Part shown: piece after piece, positions 35,897 through 45,857 of the stretch
Layout: every line of letters begins with the position of its first letter
Position numbering within the stretch: position 1 is the first letter of the stretch
NCBI GenBank assembly: GCA_031291235.1
Contig: JARLJL010000013.1
Location: forward strand, 186,001 to 250,000
Direction of reading: 5' to 3'
From: Sulfuriferula sp.
GTDB taxonomy: Bacteria > Pseudomonadota > Gammaproteobacteria > Burkholderiales > Sulfuriferulaceae
DNA length: 64,000 bases
Notes under the pieces: model-generated
What the model saw: only the letters and a program-made list of their open reading frames with translations
Told to the model about the DNA's origin: nothing
Database searches by the model: none
Program-made: the position numbers and the translations under genes

Positions 35897-36505
35897 TTAA
35901 ACGGGGGGCATGGTACTGCTAAATGATGCGCGCTCATTCAGTTTAGCCGACAGGCGTGCCAAGGCAGGGTGTGCCTCACGCCATTTAATATGCGGAAAGC
36001 GCAGATCCAGATAACCCAGCGCACAACCTACGGCGATATCGGCCAGACTGTAATTATCGCCCATGCACCAGACGTGGTCGCCCAAATCGCTGGCAATCAC
36101 TTCCAAAGCGCGAAATATTTTTTGTTCCTGACGTAGCATCCAGGCTGCATCCTGTTGCTGTTCGGGACGCTTCTTTTCCAGGAAAATGATGGCCGCCGCT
36201 TCGCATACGCCATCGGCCAAGGCTTCCCAGCGTTTCGCACCTATGCGGCTGCGCGCGTCCTTCGGTAACAGATTGTGTACCGGCGCAGCATGATCCAGAT
36301 ATTCAACGATGACCCGCGAGTCGTAAAGCGGCGTACCGTCCTCCAGCAACAGCACAGGTATCTTGCCCAGTGGATTGAACTCCGGCACGTGCGTGTCGGC
36401 ATCCCACGGGATATCGATTTGCAATTCGCATTCGATATGCTTTTCCGCCAGAACAATACGCACTTTACGTGCAAAAGGGCTAGTCAATGATGCTATCAAT
36501 TTCAT
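35897..36505 (-). CDS. Glutathione S-transferase family protein
   Basis: 202 residues. N-terminal thioredoxin-like domain (MKLIASLTSPFARKVRIVL with SPF as the usual Ser region; NPLGKIPVLLLEDGTPLYDSRVI as the glutathione-binding strand) and all-helical C-terminal domain. Closest in layout to the YibF group. It follows thrC by seven bases, so it is the last gene of the Thr operon; a metabolic link to threonine is not evident. Confidence 0.92.
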   Translation of the reverse strand: MKLIASLTSPFARKVRIVLAEKHIECELQIDIPWDADTHVPEFNPLGKIPVLLLEDGTPLYDSRVIVEYLDHAAPVHNLLPKDARSRIGAKRWEALADGVCEAAAIIFLEKKRPEQQQDAAWMLRQEQKIFRALEVIASDLGDHVWCMGDNYSLADIAVGCALGYLDLRFPHIKWREAHPALARLSAKLNERASFSSTMPPV

Positions 36506-36512
36506 ATTTTAC

Positions 36513-37952
36513 TCAATCATTCAAGTGCGACACGACAAACTGCTTCACCGCATCAACATCGGCATCCATCACTGTGTAGCGCTGCGGCAAATCTTCCAGA
36601 TTCGCCATACTTGCCGGACGTTCCGGCGCACGTCCCAAAGCTTCCTGTATTGCATCTTCAAATTTGGCCGGCAATGCTGTTTCCAATACTATCATGGGTA
36701 CGCCCGGCTCAAAATATTCCAGACCGACTTTCAATCCATCCGCAGTATGCGTATCGATCATGACACCGTATTTTTCCCAGGTATCGCGTATGGTCTCCAT
36801 GCGGCTTGCATGGTTACTCGACCCAGACAGCATGCCATAATCTGCGACTTTGGCAAACTCCTCGCCATCATTCAAATCGAAGCTGCCGCCCTGATCCACC
36901 AGCGTCCAGAGCGCGCGCAAGCGTGCGCCGTCGCGGCCGGTCAGATCGGCCACAAATCGCTCGAAATTGGACGCTTTGGAAATATCCATGGACGGGCTGC
37001 TGGTATGGTAAGTTTGCGCGGAAACGCGCGGGCGATATACGCCACTCTTGAAAAACTCGTCCAGTACGTCGTTTTCATTGGTTGCAACAATCAGATGTTT
37101 GATCGGCAAACCCATCATCCGTGCGATATGTCCTGCACACACGTTGCCGAAATTACCAGACGGCACGGAAAAACTGACCTGCTGATCGTTGTCGTGCGTC
37201 GCTGCAAAATAACCTTTAAAATAATACACTACCTGGGCTGCAACGCGGCCCCAGTTAATGGAATTCACTGCGCCGATCTTGTATTTCGCCTTGAAGGCGT
37301 GGTCGTTCGACACGGCCTTAACGATATCCTGACAATCGTCGAACACGCCGTTAACCGCAATGTTGTGAATATTGCGATCCTGCAATGAAAACATCTGCGC
37401 CGTTTGAAAACGGCTCATCTTGTTGTGCGGCGACAGCATGAATACTTGAATGCCATGTTTGCCGCGCATTGCATACTCTGCTGCCGAGCCGGTATCGCCG
37501 GAAGTTGCGCCGAGTATATTCAAATCCTGACCAGCGCGTTCCAGCACGTATTCAAACAAATTCCCCAGCAACTGCATGGCCATATCCTTGAACGCCAGCG
37601 TCGGGCCGTTCGATAAACATAACAAATGCAGTCCCGGCTCCAGCGTATGCAACGGCGTGATGTCCGCTGCCGATTCGTCGCTACGTACATTGCAATACAC
37701 TTCCGGGGTGTAGGTTTTGTCGATAATGACACGCAAATCTTCATCCGGTATATCGTCGGCAAATCGCGACAGCACCGCATAAGCCAATTCCCGGTAGTTC
37801 ATACCGCGCATGGCTTCCAGTTCGCCGGCGCTGAACTGCGGATACGTCTCCGGCAGATACAGTCCGCCGTCAGGCGCCAACCCGCCCAGCAATATCTCGG
37901 TAAATGTTAACGCGGGCGAATCGCCGCGGGTGCTGATATAACGCATGACCAT
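36513..37952 (-). CDS. thrC: Threonine synthase
   Basis: PLP enzyme converting O-phosphohomoserine to threonine. 479 residues. The PLP lysine lies in LAFKDMAMQ near residue 114; phosphate-binding GATSGDTGSAAEYA follows. RYISTRG at the N-terminus is standard. Two ATGs lie six bases apart; 37952 fits the AAAGG site better than 37946. It follows hom by 22 bases. Confidence 0.97.
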   Translation of the reverse strand: MVMRYISTRGDSPALTFTEILLGGLAPDGGLYLPETYPQFSAGELEAMRGMNYRELAYAVLSRFADDIPDEDLRVIIDKTYTPEVYCNVRSDESAADITPLHTLEPGLHLLCLSNGPTLAFKDMAMQLLGNLFEYVLERAGQDLNILGATSGDTGSAAEYAMRGKHGIQVFMLSPHNKMSRFQTAQMFSLQDRNIHNIAVNGVFDDCQDIVKAVSNDHAFKAKYKIGAVNSINWGRVAAQVVYYFKGYFAATHDNDQQVSFSVPSGNFGNVCAGHIARMMGLPIKHLIVATNENDVLDEFFKSGVYRPRVSAQTYHTSSPSMDISKASNFERFVADLTGRDGARLRALWTLVDQGGSFDLNDGEEFAKVADYGMLSGSSNHASRMETIRDTWEKYGVMIDTHTADGLKVGLEYFEPGVPMIVLETALPAKFEDAIQEALGRAPERPASMANLEDLPQRYTVMDADVDAVKQFVVSHLND

Positions 37953-37974
37953 AGATTTGACCTTTAAGGATGAA

Positions 37975-39288
37975 TCACTTATTCAATTCTTCCAGACGAA
38001 TGCGTGCAACTTTGCCGGAAATGGCCGGCAATGCTTCAATTTTCACCATTGCAGCATTCACATTTTTCTCCACGCTCTGATGCGTAAGAATAATAATATC
38101 GACCAGCTCTTGCCCTTCCTGCGGCTCCTTCTGCATCATCGCGTCGATGGAAATATCGAGATCGGCCAGTATCCGTGTCACGTCGGCCAGTACGCCCGGC
38201 TTATCGAACGCACGCAGACGCAGGTAATACGAGGTACGCACTTCATCCATTGCCAATATCGGCTCATCCGACAAGGTATCCGGTTGAAAAGCGAGATGCG
38301 GCACGCGGCTATGCGGGTCGGCAGTATGCATGCGCGTCACGTCGACCAGATCCGCTACCACGGACGAAGCCGTAGGCTCCGCACCGGCGCCGGCACCGTA
38401 ATACATGGTGACGCCTACGGCATCGCCCTTGACCAGTACGGCATTCATTGCCCCGTCCACATTGGCAATCAGACGCCGTGCGGGTATCAACGCAGGATGT
38501 ACGCGCAACTCTATGCCGTTCTGGGTACGCTTGGTAATACCCAGCAGCTTGATGCGATAACCCAGTTGTTCGGCGTACTTGACATCGTCGCCGGTGAGTT
38601 TGGTGATTCCTTCGATATAGGCGCGGTCGAATTGCACCGGGATGCCAAATGCAATAGCCGACATGATCGTCAGCTTATGCGCGGCATCGACGCCTTCCAC
38701 GTCAAACGTCGGGTCGGCCTCGGCATAACCCAGACGCTGGGCTTCTTTCAGCACGTCGCCGAAATCGGCTCCCTTGTCGCGCATTTCTGTGAGTATGAAA
38801 TTCGTGGTGCCGTTGATTATGCCCGCTATCCACTCGATACGATTGGCGGTCAAACCTTCGCGTATCGCCTTGATAATGGGAATACCGCCGCCGACAGCAG
38901 CCTCGAACGCCACCATGACGCCTTTGCGCTGCGCTGCGGCAAAAATCTCGGTACCATGATTGGCGATCAGCGCCTTGTTGGCGGTAACGACGTGTTTGCC
39001 GTTCTCTATCGCCATCAGAATGAGTTCCTTGGCTGGCGTTTCACCACCTATCATTTCCACCACAATGTCGATATCGGGATTGTCGACAACCGCAAACGGA
39101 TTATCCGTCAATTGCATATCAGCGGCGGCAAACGCCTGTGCTTTCTGCAGATCGCGCACTGCGGCCATGGTTACCCGAATCTCGCGCCCGGCGCGACGCG
39201 TAATCTCTGCCGCATTGCGGCGCAATACGGTAAGCGTACCGCCGCCCACCGTGCCCAGGCCTAACAGCCCCACATTCATTGGTCTCAT
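37975..39288 (-). CDS. hom: Homoserine dehydrogenase
   Basis: Reduces aspartate semialdehyde to homoserine, the branch point to Thr and Met. 437 residues: NAD(P)-binding VGLLGLGTVGGGTL, active-site region TANKALIANHG and GGGIPIIKAIREGL, then GIINGTTNFIL. The C-terminal ACT domain (about 355-435, YYLRLRAFDKPGVLADVTRIL) predicts feedback inhibition by threonine. This is the monofunctional form, without aspartokinase. The second ATG at 39279 is an alternative start. Confidence 0.97.
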   Translation of the reverse strand: MRPMNVGLLGLGTVGGGTLTVLRRNAAEITRRAGREIRVTMAAVRDLQKAQAFAAADMQLTDNPFAVVDNPDIDIVVEMIGGETPAKELILMAIENGKHVVTANKALIANHGTEIFAAAQRKGVMVAFEAAVGGGIPIIKAIREGLTANRIEWIAGIINGTTNFILTEMRDKGADFGDVLKEAQRLGYAEADPTFDVEGVDAAHKLTIMSAIAFGIPVQFDRAYIEGITKLTGDDVKYAEQLGYRIKLLGITKRTQNGIELRVHPALIPARRLIANVDGAMNAVLVKGDAVGVTMYYGAGAGAEPTASSVVADLVDVTRMHTADPHSRVPHLAFQPDTLSDEPILAMDEVRTSYYLRLRAFDKPGVLADVTRILADLDISIDAMMQKEPQEGQELVDIIILTHQSVEKNVNAAMVKIEALPAISGKVARIRLEELNK

Positions 39289-39300
39289 ATTATTTTTCCA

Positions 39301-40539
39301 CTATTCTACATAACTGCCGTGCAACTTGCGGTACCGTTCCAGATACCGGGCTATCCGCCCTATCGCTTCGCGCAACTCGTCTTCATAAGGCAAAATCACG
39401 ACGCGAAAATGATCGGGTTGCGGCCAGTTGAAACCGGTACCTTGCACGATGAGCACGCGTTCCTCTTCCAGCAAATCCAGGATGAATTTCTGATCGTCTT
39501 CTATCGGATACATTTTGGGGTCGAGACGCGGGAACATATATAACGCCGCCTGCGGCTTGACGCAGGTCACCCCCGGTATGGCCGTCAATAATTCCCAGGC
39601 CAGATTACGCTGACGGGTCAGCCTCCCTTCCGGCGCCACCAGATCGACTATGCTTTGATAGCCGCCCAATGCGGTCTGTATCGCATATTGTCCCGGCACA
39701 TTGGAACACAGACGCATCGAGGCGAGCATGTTGAGGCCCTCGATATAATCCAGCGCATGACGCTTGTCGCCGGAAATCACCATCCAGCCGGCGCGATATC
39801 CGCAAGCACGGTAATTCTTCGACAAACCGTTAAGCGTAATGCACAGCACATCTTCCGCCATGGAGGCAATGGAGACGTGTTCATGCTCATCGTACAATAC
39901 CTTGTCGTAAATTTCGTCGGCATAGACGATTAGCTGGTATTGCCGCGCGATATCCAGTATTCCCGCCAGCAGTTCCCGCGTATATAAGGCACCGGTAGGA
40001 TTATTCGGATTAATGATGACGATGGCACGGGTATTCGGCGTGATCTTGGCGCGGATATCATCCAGATCAGGCATCCAGTTTGCACTCTCGTCGCATATGT
40101 AATGGCGCGGCGTGCCGCCTGCCAGGGTCACTGCAGCGGTCCACAACGGATAATCCGGTGCCGGCACCAATACTTCATCACCATTGTTCAGCAACGCCTG
40201 CATCGCCAACACGATCAATTCGGAGGCGCCGTTGCCAATGATGATATCGTCGATCTGCACGCCCGACATGCCTTTGCCCTGAGTGTAATGCATGATCGCC
40301 TTGCGCGCTGCAAACAATCCCTTTGAATCGGTATAACCGGACGCGTTTGGCAGATTCAGGATCACGTCCTGAACGATCTCTTGCGGCGCCTCGAATCCGA
40401 ACGGCGCCGGATTGCCAATATTCAGCTTGATAATTCGCTGCCCTTCATCTTCCATTTGTTTTGCACGCGCCAACACCGGACCGCGAATGTCGTAACAGAC
40501 GTTATCCAGCTTGGTCGATTTTTTTACTGGTCGCAACAT
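39301..40539 (-). CDS. alaA: Alanine-forming aminotransferase AlaA
   Basis: Fold-I PLP aminotransferase making alanine from pyruvate and glutamate. 412 residues from the ATG at 40539, which has GAGG six bases upstream. Strong similarity by eye to E. coli AlaA along its length (KLDNVCYDIRGPVL, KLNIGNPAPFGFEAP, PDYPLWTAAV, IINPNNPTGALY). The PLP lysine is in LNGLSKNYRACGYR. It is the first gene of alaA-hom-thrC-GST. Confidence 0.95.
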   Translation of the reverse strand: MLRPVKKSTKLDNVCYDIRGPVLARAKQMEDEGQRIIKLNIGNPAPFGFEAPQEIVQDVILNLPNASGYTDSKGLFAARKAIMHYTQGKGMSGVQIDDIIIGNGASELIVLAMQALLNNGDEVLVPAPDYPLWTAAVTLAGGTPRHYICDESANWMPDLDDIRAKITPNTRAIVIINPNNPTGALYTRELLAGILDIARQYQLIVYADEIYDKVLYDEHEHVSIASMAEDVLCITLNGLSKNYRACGYRAGWMVISGDKRHALDYIEGLNMLASMRLCSNVPGQYAIQTALGGYQSIVDLVAPEGRLTRQRNLAWELLTAIPGVTCVKPQAALYMFPRLDPKMYPIEDDQKFILDLLEEERVLIVQGTGFNWPQPDHFRVVILPYEDELREAIGRIARYLERYRKLHGSYVE

Positions 40540-40565
40540 TTGCGCCTCTTTCATCTTCACGATTA

Positions 40566-40595
40566 TTTATCCTGAAATTCAGGCACAGGCGACAA
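40566..40595 (-). promoter_or_regulatory. Putative promoter of the alaA-hom-thrC operon
   Basis: Minus strand TTGTCG (40590-40595) and GATAAA (40566-40571) with an 18-base spacer. It lies back to back with the promoter of the divergent gene, only two bases apart. Confidence 0.4.
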
Positions 40596-40597
40596 GT

Positions 40598-40626
40598 TTG
40601 GTCGTCATGGTGCCAAAATGTATAAT
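40598..40626 (+). promoter_or_regulatory. Sigma70 promoter of the Mth938-like gene
   Basis: TTGGTC (40598-40603), a 17-base spacer and a consensus TATAAT (40621-40626), with a start point expected near 40633. This gives a short leader before the TTG start at 40667. Confidence 0.65.
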
Positions 40627-40666
40627 CTTACTCGACTGTACACTCATGCTGCAATTGGAGACTGTT

Positions 40667-41047
40667 TTGAAATTTCATTTGACCCAACCCGAAGGGCTCA
40701 ATTTATTTACCGGATACGGCGACGATTATGTCATCGTCAACGGCGAACGCTACACGCAATCCAGTTTGCTGATCACGCCTGATTCACTGCTATCCGACTG
40801 GCAGGTCGATAACTTTGCCGCACTGCAACCGCAACATTTTGCGGCCTTTATTGCACAACAACCGGAAATAGCCCTGCTCGGCACCGGCAATCGCCTGCGT
40901 TTTCCCCATCCCGCTCTGACAGCGGCCTTGACAAATGCGGGCATAGGGCTGGAAGTCATGGATACCAAAGCCGCCTGCCGCACCTATAACATTCTGGTTG
41001 CCGAAGGTCGCCGTGTCGTAGCCGGCATCATCCTCACCGCCGCCTGA
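40667..41047 (+). CDS. Mth938-like (DUF498/Xcc1710-type) domain protein
   Basis: 126-residue small soluble protein. The fold family is indicated by the pattern GYGDDYVIVNGERYTQSSLLITPD, IALLGTGNRLRFP and GIGLEVMDTKAACRTYNILVAEGRRVVAGII. Its function is unknown in bacteria; the family is related to a respiratory-complex assembly factor in eukaryotes. A TTG start at 40667 is chosen because GGAG precedes it and it follows the promoter well; an upstream ATG at 40646 lacks a ribosome site. Confidence 0.85.
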   Translation: MKFHLTQPEGLNLFTGYGDDYVIVNGERYTQSSLLITPDSLLSDWQVDNFAALQPQHFAAFIAQQPEIALLGTGNRLRFPHPALTAALTNAGIGLEVMDTKAACRTYNILVAEGRRVVAGIILTAA

Positions 41048-41056
41048 CGCGCCCGA

Positions 41057-41719
41057 CTAAACCGGCAACACCTCGCCGAATCGCGATACCGCTGCAAAAC
41101 CGGCAACATCCTGAACCGGGGATTGGCTATCAGGCTGATAGATGCTGCGCAAATGGCGAATACCATAGCGCTGCGCGTTGCGCAAAACCGCCAGGCTATC
41201 GTCGAACAATACCGCACGTTCGGCCTCAAACGGCACCACAGCGTGCAGTCTTTCCCAGAACCCGGCCTGCTCCTTGGCGAGCCCCAGTTGATGCGATGTA
41301 ATCATCAAATCGAAATGAGGCGTCAAGCCCGTGCAACGCATTTTCAGGGCCAGACCGTCCGGGTGCGAGTTGGTTACCAGCACGACATGTTTGCCCGCTT
41401 GACGCAATGCGACCAAAAAAACTTCCACATCATGACGCACGGCAATCAGGTGGGCGATTTCATGTTTAAGCGCAACGATGTCCAGCGCCAGCGTTTCGCG
41501 CCAGAAATCCAGACAATACCACTGCAAGCTGCCTTGATGCTGCGCAAATAACTGCGTGAGGTAAGCCGTCGCCTCGGGAACAGGCATGCCATGCCGCTTC
41601 GCATAACATGCCGGCAAATGTTGGCGCCAAAAATAATTATCGAAATGCAAATCCAGCAAGGTACCGTCCATATCCAGCAGTACCGTATCGATTTCGTGCC
41701 AATTCAATACCGGCGTCAC
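41057..41719 (-). CDS. yrfG: HAD-superfamily GMP/IMP nucleotidase (YrfG-like)
   Basis: 220 residues. HAD motifs: [28 protein letters not shown] Lys in [10 protein letters not shown] and [14 protein letters not shown]. The [11 protein letters not shown] segment is characteristic of YrfG-type nucleotidases that dephosphorylate GMP and IMP. The start codon overlaps the rpoS stop by 4 bases, so it is co-expressed with rpoS. Substrate is inferred from family. Confidence 0.87.
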   Translation of the reverse strand: MTPVLNWHEIDTVLLDMDGTLLDLHFDNYFWRQHLPACYAKRHGMPVPEATAYLTQLFAQHQGSLQWYCLDFWRETLALDIVALKHEIAHLIAVRHDVEVFLVALRQAGKHVVLVTNSHPDGLALKMRCTGLTPHFDLMITSHQLGLAKEQAGFWERLHAVVPFEAERAVLFDDSLAVLRNAQRYGIRHLRSIYQPDSQSPVQDVAGFAAVSRFGEVLPV

Positions 41720-42645
41720 AGCAAAGCGTCTTTATCCATGCCCAGTCTGCGCAAAAATTTGCGCAGCAACTGCAAAGCCTCGGTCTGGATCTGCCGCACG
41801 CGTTCGCGGCTGATGTTGAGATCGTTAGCCAGCTGTTCCAGTGTCTGCACTTCCTGATCGTTAAGCCCAAAACGCCGCTCTATCACCCAGCGCTGCTTGT
41901 CGCTGAGCTGATTCAACCATTCGGTAATAAAACTTAAGGTCTCCGCCACCGCGAGCATTTGCTCCGGCAATTCGCCGCGTTCGTCAACCAGCGCATCGCC
42001 CATCGTCAAATCGGCATCGAAGTCCAGCGGGGCATCCAGCGACAGGAGCTTATCGTTCAGCCGCAACATTTGCCGCACCTCATCGACGTGAATGCCTACC
42101 AGATGCGCGATATCATCATCACTCGCATCGCTCACGCCATGCTGCATCAAATGGTGACGCGCGCGCAATACCACGTTGATGGCCTTGACGATATGTACGG
42201 GGAGACGAATGGTACGCGATTGATTCATGATGGAACGCTCGATCGATTGGCGTATCCACCAGGTGGCATAAGTTGAAAAGCGGAATCCGCGCGACGGATC
42301 GAATTTCTCCAGCGCGTGCATCAGCCCCAGATTGCCTTCTTCGATCAGATCCAACAACGACATACCGCGGTGGCTGTAACGTTTGGCGATATTTACTACC
42401 AGACGCAAGTTGCATACGATCATTTTCTGGCGTGCTGCAAAATCGCCTTGCACGATTTTTTCGGTCAATACACGTTCTTCATCGGCGTTGAGCAGTGCAT
42501 TGTGGCCGATGTCATGCAGATACATTTGCGTTACGTCGGTTTGCAAATCATCCAGTAACAAGGATTCGACCAGCTCCACATCGGGAAGCGCGTCTTCCGT
42601 CGATACCGGCAACTCATCTGCGTCATTTCCATCCATGTCAGTCAT
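41716..42645 (-). CDS. rpoS: Stationary-phase sigma factor RpoS
   Basis: 309-residue group 2 sigma factor. Region 1.2 [21 protein letters not shown], region 2 ([48 protein letters not shown]) and region 4 helix-turn-helix ([19 protein letters not shown]) are complete; region 1.1 is short. Directs RNA polymerase to stress and starvation promoters. Overlaps nlpD by 4 bases; in enterobacteria the main rpoS promoter lies inside nlpD. Confidence 0.96.
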   Translation of the reverse strand: MTDMDGNDADELPVSTEDALPDVELVESLLLDDLQTDVTQMYLHDIGHNALLNADEERVLTEKIVQGDFAARQKMIVCNLRLVVNIAKRYSHRGMSLLDLIEEGNLGLMHALEKFDPSRGFRFSTYATWWIRQSIERSIMNQSRTIRLPVHIVKAINVVLRARHHLMQHGVSDASDDDIAHLVGIHVDEVRQMLRLNDKLLSLDAPLDFDADLTMGDALVDERGELPEQMLAVAETLSFITEWLNQLSDKQRWVIERRFGLNDQEVQTLEQLANDLNISRERVRQIQTEALQLLRKFLRRLGMDKDALL

Positions 42646-43613
42646 TTTGTAACCTCAGGAAGATATTTCAATGGATCCACCGGCTTACCCATTTGCCGAA
42701 CCTCAAAATGCAACTCGACCTGATCCGCATCGCTATCACCCATTTCGGCAATTTTCTGGCCTCGATTTATCGTTTGACCTTCTTTTACCAAAATCTGCTG
42801 ATTATGTGCATATGCGGTTAAGTAAATCGCATTGTGCTTGATGATGACTAATTTACCATAACCTCGTAGTCCAGAACCACTATATACAACTTTTCCTGCC
42901 GCAGCAGCATAAATAGGCTGACCGCGGTCACCGCTGATGTCGATCCCCTTACTGGCTTTTGCCTCGCTGAATTCAGCAATCACCCGCCCGTTGGTCGGCC
43001 ACGACCAATCCAGCGCCACATCGTCGGTTTCCTTGCCTGCAGCAGCGGGCGCGGAGGTATCAGCCGCTACGGCCGGTTTTGCTGTTGTTCCGGCCGACGC
43101 GGGCACCGACACAGCGACAGGCTTTGCCGCAACAGGATTTTCTGGAGGTGACACGCGAGAAAGCTGCGCTACGGCAGCATTGGAATAAGGCAGCTTGATT
43201 GCCTGCGGCTGTACGATACTGACAGGCTCGCTCAAACTTTGCGTCACGATTGCAGGCGGCTTAAGCGCAACCGTTTTAATTTTGTTATCGTCCGTCATGA
43301 CGCCGTTTTCAGGCGCCGTCAGACGCAACGACTGGCCGATCAGGATATGATTCGCATCTGCAAGATTATTCCAGCTGGACAGGTCCCGATAATCCAAACC
43401 GTATTCGAGCGCGATGCTGAATAAGGTGTCGCCTTTTTGGACTTCATGCGTTGCCGGTCGCCAATCCTTGACCTTGCTGGATGCGACCTGCGCATGCGGT
43501 TTTGCCGTTCTCGTACCGACTCCGGTCATATCCACCACAGGTGCCGTACGAGTTGTACTGCAGCCGGCCAATATCAGACTGGCGCCAAGTGCCCAGCAAC
43601 AACGTTTCATCAA
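42642..43613 (-). CDS. nlpD: NlpD-like lipoprotein with LysM and degenerate M23 domains
   Basis: 323 residues: lipobox LAGC, LysM at about 57-100 ([17 protein letters not shown]), an Ala/Pro-rich linker, and a C-terminal LytM domain (about 200-320). The zinc-binding HxxxD motif is replaced by KGIDI and the HxH motif by ELHFEV, so it should not cut peptidoglycan. As in E. coli NlpD, it probably activates the cell-separation amidase AmiC. It overlaps pcm and rpoS by 4 bases each. Confidence 0.93.
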   Translation of the reverse strand: MMKRCCWALGASLILAGCSTTRTAPVVDMTGVGTRTAKPHAQVASSKVKDWRPATHEVQKGDTLFSIALEYGLDYRDLSSWNNLADANHILIGQSLRLTAPENGVMTDDNKIKTVALKPPAIVTQSLSEPVSIVQPQAIKLPYSNAAVAQLSRVSPPENPVAAKPVAVSVPASAGTTAKPAVAADTSAPAAAGKETDDVALDWSWPTNGRVIAEFSEAKASKGIDISGDRGQPIYAAAAGKVVYSGSGLRGYGKLVIIKHNAIYLTAYAHNQQILVKEGQTINRGQKIAEMGDSDADQVELHFEVRQMGKPVDPLKYLPEVTK

Positions 43614-44272
43614 GCTACTCCCGGTAGCAACGGCACAAAATGCACCATCTCCAATACACTCTCCTGATACCCGTCAGCATGCCGTTCTATCAACACCATC
43701 TGCTGACTGTCGCCCACGCCACGCGGCAACACCATACGTCCGCCTTCTGCCAGTTGGGCAAGCAATGCCGGCGGAGGTTCCGGTGCGGCGGCAGCAAGGA
43801 TAATACCGTCGAACGGCGCCACCTCAGCCAAGCCGACGTTACCATCGCCGTGTTTCAGTTTAATATTGGCAATACGCAATTCCCTTATCGTGCGCCGCGC
43901 CTGCCCCAGCAGGGTGGCGATCCGTTCTATCGAATAAACCTCGCGTGCCAGCTTGGACAACACGGCAGCCTGATACCCGCACCCTCCGCCCACTTCCAGC
44001 ACCCGCTGCATATCCTTGCCGTTACGCAACACTTCCACCATACGCGCAACACTGTAAGGATGGGAAATCGTCTGACCGAAACCGATAGGCAGCGCGGTAT
44101 CTTCATACGCCCGGATCGCTAACGCCTCGCTGACAAATACATGCCGCGGTATCAGCGACATGGCTGCCAGCACGCTGGCGTCCTTGATCCCTTGCTCACG
44201 CAGACGCTCTATCATGCGACCGCGCGTACGTTCCGACGTCATGCCTATGCCGCGATGCTTGTGCAGCGTCAT
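43610..44272 (-). CDS. pcm: Protein-L-isoaspartate O-methyltransferase
   Basis: Repairs isoaspartyl damage using SAM. 220 residues from the ATG at 44272, which overlaps the surE stop as ATGA. SAM motif [16 protein letters not shown], substrate segment [15 protein letters not shown] and post-motif [24 protein letters not shown] are all typical. An upstream ATG at 44284 is possible. Part of surE-pcm-nlpD-rpoS. Confidence 0.95.
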   Translation of the reverse strand: MTLHKHRGIGMTSERTRGRMIERLREQGIKDASVLAAMSLIPRHVFVSEALAIRAYEDTALPIGFGQTISHPYSVARMVEVLRNGKDMQRVLEVGGGCGYQAAVLSKLAREVYSIERIATLLGQARRTIRELRIANIKLKHGDGNVGLAEVAPFDGIILAAAAPEPPPALLAQLAEGGRMVLPRGVGDSQQMVLIERHADGYQESVLEMVHFVPLLPGVA

Positions 44273-45012
44273 GACGCCAGCCATCCTTGTAGCACATCCA
44301 GTTGCTGATAATGTGTCAAATCGATCTGCAGCGGCGTCACCGATACCCGCTGTTGTGCAACCGCATGAAAATCCGTACCTTCGCCCGCATCCTGCGCGGC
44401 ACCTGCTGCCCCCACCCAATAGACAGTCTGTCCACGCGGATTAGTCGACTTGACCACAGGCTCCGCCTTATGACGCCGCCCCAATCGGGTAACGCTGATG
44501 CCTTGTAACTCGTCATACGCCACATCGGGCACATTGACGTTAAGAAGCATCGGCACCGTCATCGCGCGGCTCATGATGCGTTCGACCAGTTCGAGCACGA
44601 TTTGTGCCGCAGCAGGATAATTGCCGCCGGCAAAACTGGCCAGCGACACGGCAATGGACGGCACGCCCAGCAAAAAACCTTCGGTTGCGGCCGCTACAGT
44701 GCCGGAATAAACGGTATCGTCGCCCATGTTGGCGCCGTGATTGATACCGGAAATCACCATGTCCGGCAAATGATCGAGCATGCCCGTTACCGCCAGGTGC
44801 ACGCAATCCGTCGGGGTGCCGTTGACGTAATAAAAACCGGACGCAGTCTGACGCAGCATGAGTGGACGATCCAGCGTCAGCGAGTTGCTCGCACCGCTGC
44901 GATCGCGCTCAGGCGCAACCACGGTAATTTCGGCAATACTAGATAAAGTTTCGGCCAGGACAGCCAGACCGGGGGCAAAATATCCGTCATCGTTGCTCAA
45001 TAGAATGCGCAT
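44269..45012 (-). CDS. surE: 5'/3'-nucleotidase SurE
   Basis: Metal-dependent survival protein with nucleotidase activity. 247 residues. N-terminal [15 protein letters not shown] supplies the metal-binding Asp pair; [13 protein letters not shown] and [22 protein letters not shown] complete the active site. First protein gene after tRNA-Pro in an operon with pcm, nlpD and rpoS. Confidence 0.97.
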   Translation of the reverse strand: MRILLSNDDGYFAPGLAVLAETLSSIAEITVVAPERDRSGASNSLTLDRPLMLRQTASGFYYVNGTPTDCVHLAVTGMLDHLPDMVISGINHGANMGDDTVYSGTVAAATEGFLLGVPSIAVSLASFAGGNYPAAAQIVLELVERIMSRAMTVPMLLNVNVPDVAYDELQGISVTRLGRRHKAEPVVKSTNPRGQTVYWVGAAGAAQDAGEGTDFHAVAQQRVSVTPLQIDLTHYQQLDVLQGWLAS

Positions 45013-45067
45013 AAAAAGATGATCGTCTGTTCCCGTGAATAATTATTCTGATGCTAACCAGAAGTTG

Positions 45068-45145
<78 letters not shown>

Positions 45146-45154
45146 AAGCGGGCA

Positions 45155-45183
45155 ATTATAGCAGAAGCATTGCCGCAGCTAAA
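45155..45183 (-). promoter_or_regulatory. Putative promoter of tRNA-Pro
   Basis: Minus strand consensus TATAAT at 45155-45160 and a weak TTTAGC at 45178-45183, spacer 17. It lies 9 bases before the tRNA and may also serve surE-pcm-nlpD-rpoS. Confidence 0.5.
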
Positions 45184-45192
45184 GCACAAAAA

Positions 45193-45567
45193 CTACAAAC
45201 TGAGCACCTGGATGATTTCGGTGATTTCCTGACGCAAGGCAGTGTAATCAACCGGTGCAGGCGCAGCTTCAACCTGCTCGACGATGATGGATACGCCTGC
45301 GCTTTCTTCCAGGCGATGGCGCGCTCCGCTGATTGTAAATCCCTGTTCGTACAGCAACTCCCGTATCCGGCGAATCAGCAAAACTTCATGATGCTGATAA
45401 TAACGGCGATTGCCGCGACGCTTTACCGGCTTAAGCTGGGTAAATTCCTGCTCCCAATAGCGCAGTACATGCGGTTTGACCGCACACAACTCACCTACCT
45501 CACCTATGGTGAAGTAACGCTTAGCCGGGATCGACGGCAGTTCGCTAGTTGGCTGATGATCCGCCAT
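45193..45567 (-). CDS. MerR-family transcriptional regulator
   Basis: 124 residues with a MerR winged helix at about 17-85 ([25 protein letters not shown], then [26 protein letters not shown]). The short C-terminal tail has no Cys-rich effector site. It overlaps ihfA by 23 bases. A MerR gene in this position is common in betaproteobacteria; its target is unknown. Confidence 0.92.
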   Translation of the reverse strand: MADHQPTSELPSIPAKRYFTIGEVGELCAVKPHVLRYWEQEFTQLKPVKRRGNRRYYQHHEVLLIRRIRELLYEQGFTISGARHRLEESAGVSIIVEQVEAAPAPVDYTALRQEITEIIQVLSL

Positions 45568-45850
45568 AGGTCACTTCAACCAGAGTTTTCAACTTATTGC
45601 TGGGATGAAAAGTCACCACGCGACGCGCACTGATAGGCATATCTTCACCAGTTTTTGGGTTACGCCCGGGACGTTGAGGTTTGTCGCGCAACTGAAAATT
45701 GCCGAAGCCTGACAACTTCACAATATCGCCTGCTTCCAGAGCGGTACGAATTTCGTCAAAAAATGCTTCTACCATATCTTTAGCTTCTCGTTTATTCAGA
45801 CCGACTTCTTCAAATAACAAGTCGGCCAATTCTGCTTTAGTCAGGGTCAT
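45545..45850 (-). CDS. ihfA: Integration host factor alpha subunit
   Basis: DNA-bending protein working as a heterodimer with IhfB. 101 residues from the ATG at 45850, with GAGG upstream. HU/IHF signature [26 protein letters not shown] around residues 48-73 with the intercalating Pro in the beta arm. It follows pheT by seven bases, the classical pheST-ihfA order. Confidence 0.97.
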   Translation of the reverse strand: MTLTKAELADLLFEEVGLNKREAKDMVEAFFDEIRTALEAGDIVKLSGFGNFQLRDKPQRPGRNPKTGEDMPISARRVVTFHPSNKLKTLVEVTYGGSSAN

Positions 45851-45857
45851 CACTACC

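Noticed and set aside
37945-39264. 439-codon plus-strand ORF opposite hom
   Set aside because: Antisense shadow of a well-conserved gene with no ribosome site or domain.
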